Of a stretch of DNA of 15,125 bases, positions 14,986 to 15,125 are shown piece after piece. Source of the stretch: JBGOUJ01 sp041477005 (lineage in GTDB: Bacteria; Acidobacteriota; Terriglobia; Bryobacterales; JACQDG01); the NCBI GenBank assembly GCA_041477005.1, contig JBGOUJ010000119.1, positions 1 to 15,125 on the forward strand, read 5' to 3'. Under the pieces are notes generated by a model. That model was not told the DNA's origin and searched no databases. It was given only the letters and a program-made list of their open reading frames with translations. The position numbers and the translations under genes were made by a program. How positions within the stretch are numbered: position 1 is the first letter of the stretch; every line of letters starts with the position of its first letter.

Positions 14986-15125
14986 ATGAGAGTCGGAATC
15001 AACGCCCGGTTGCTGCACTCGCCGACCCTGCGCGGGTGGAATCGCTACGCCGTGAATCTGGTCGCGGAGCTGCAGCGGTGCGGCGCCGAAACCGTGCTGT
15101 ATTCGGACCGCCCCATTCACCCGGC
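14986..15125 (+). CDS. Glycosyltransferase, N-terminus only (continues beyond window)
   Basis: ATG 14986 opens a frame to the right edge, giving 46 codons. It reads MRVGINARLL, then RGWNRYAVNLVAEL (about 16-29), followed by a strand ending VLYSD. The glycine/asparagine-arginine-tyrosine loop is a common start of family 4 glycosyltransferases (compare GIGRYxxNL). GGTGG nine bases upstream is a weak ribosome binding site. It follows the previous stop by four bases and so belongs to the same operon. Confidence 0.75.
   Translation, partial: MRVGINARLLHSPTLRGWNRYAVNLVAELQRCGAETVLYSDRPIHP

Noticed and set aside
13518..15002. Open frame of 494 codons on the minus strand
   Set aside because: Antisense to two clear glycosyltransferase genes, with shadow-type composition.
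1..15125. CRISPR array, tRNA, rRNA or phage genes
   Set aside because: No regularly spaced short repeats, tRNA-like cloverleaf, rRNA signature or phage protein motif was noticed in reading the window.

Overview
The window looks like chromosomal DNA from a high-GC acidobacterium, most likely the Bryobacterales/Solibacter type. This is inferred from gene content: a DUF1501 protein paired with a PSD1-type cytochrome protein, a Tat-signal Gfo/Idh/MocA oxidoreductase, an exported protein with BACON-like repeats, and an exopolysaccharide glycosyltransferase cluster. The first three types are also frequent in Planctomycetes and Verrucomicrobia, so the phylum is an inference, not a proof.

Left part (1-4868, minus strand): a secreted beta-repeat protein runs off the left edge (1-731). 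Upstream of it lies the DUF1501 gene (886-2331) and, overlapping that gene's possible GTG start, the PSD1 gene (2340-4868). The last two look like one translationally coupled exported pair. A divergent spacer (4869-5147) separates them from a plus-strand Tat-signal Gfo/Idh/MocA oxidoreductase (5148-6482).

Middle part (6483-7774): this visibly more AT-rich stretch carries no intact gene. It holds two copies, about 900 bp apart, of one unit: a promoter/leader of about 264 bp plus the first part of a glycosyltransferase gene. The left copy is broken (frameshift at codon 5, two internal deletions). Between the copies lies the N-terminal remnant of an acyltransferase-3 gene. The right copy (from about 7511) is the intact promoter/leader of the cluster that follows. 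The leader has a consensus -35 box, an inverted repeat over the -10 box, several GTACTTT motifs and further potential RNA hairpins. This is the most unusual part of the window.

Right part (7775-15125, plus strand): a compact, probably single operon of seven genes. It encodes three family-4-type glycosyltransferases, a polytopic membrane protein resembling O-antigen ligases/polymerases, two more glycosyltransferases, and the start of a further one that runs off the right edge. Most junctions overlap or are only a few bases apart. Together they fit assembly and polymerisation of a surface or extracellular polysaccharide; glycan structure and donor sugars cannot be read from the sequence.
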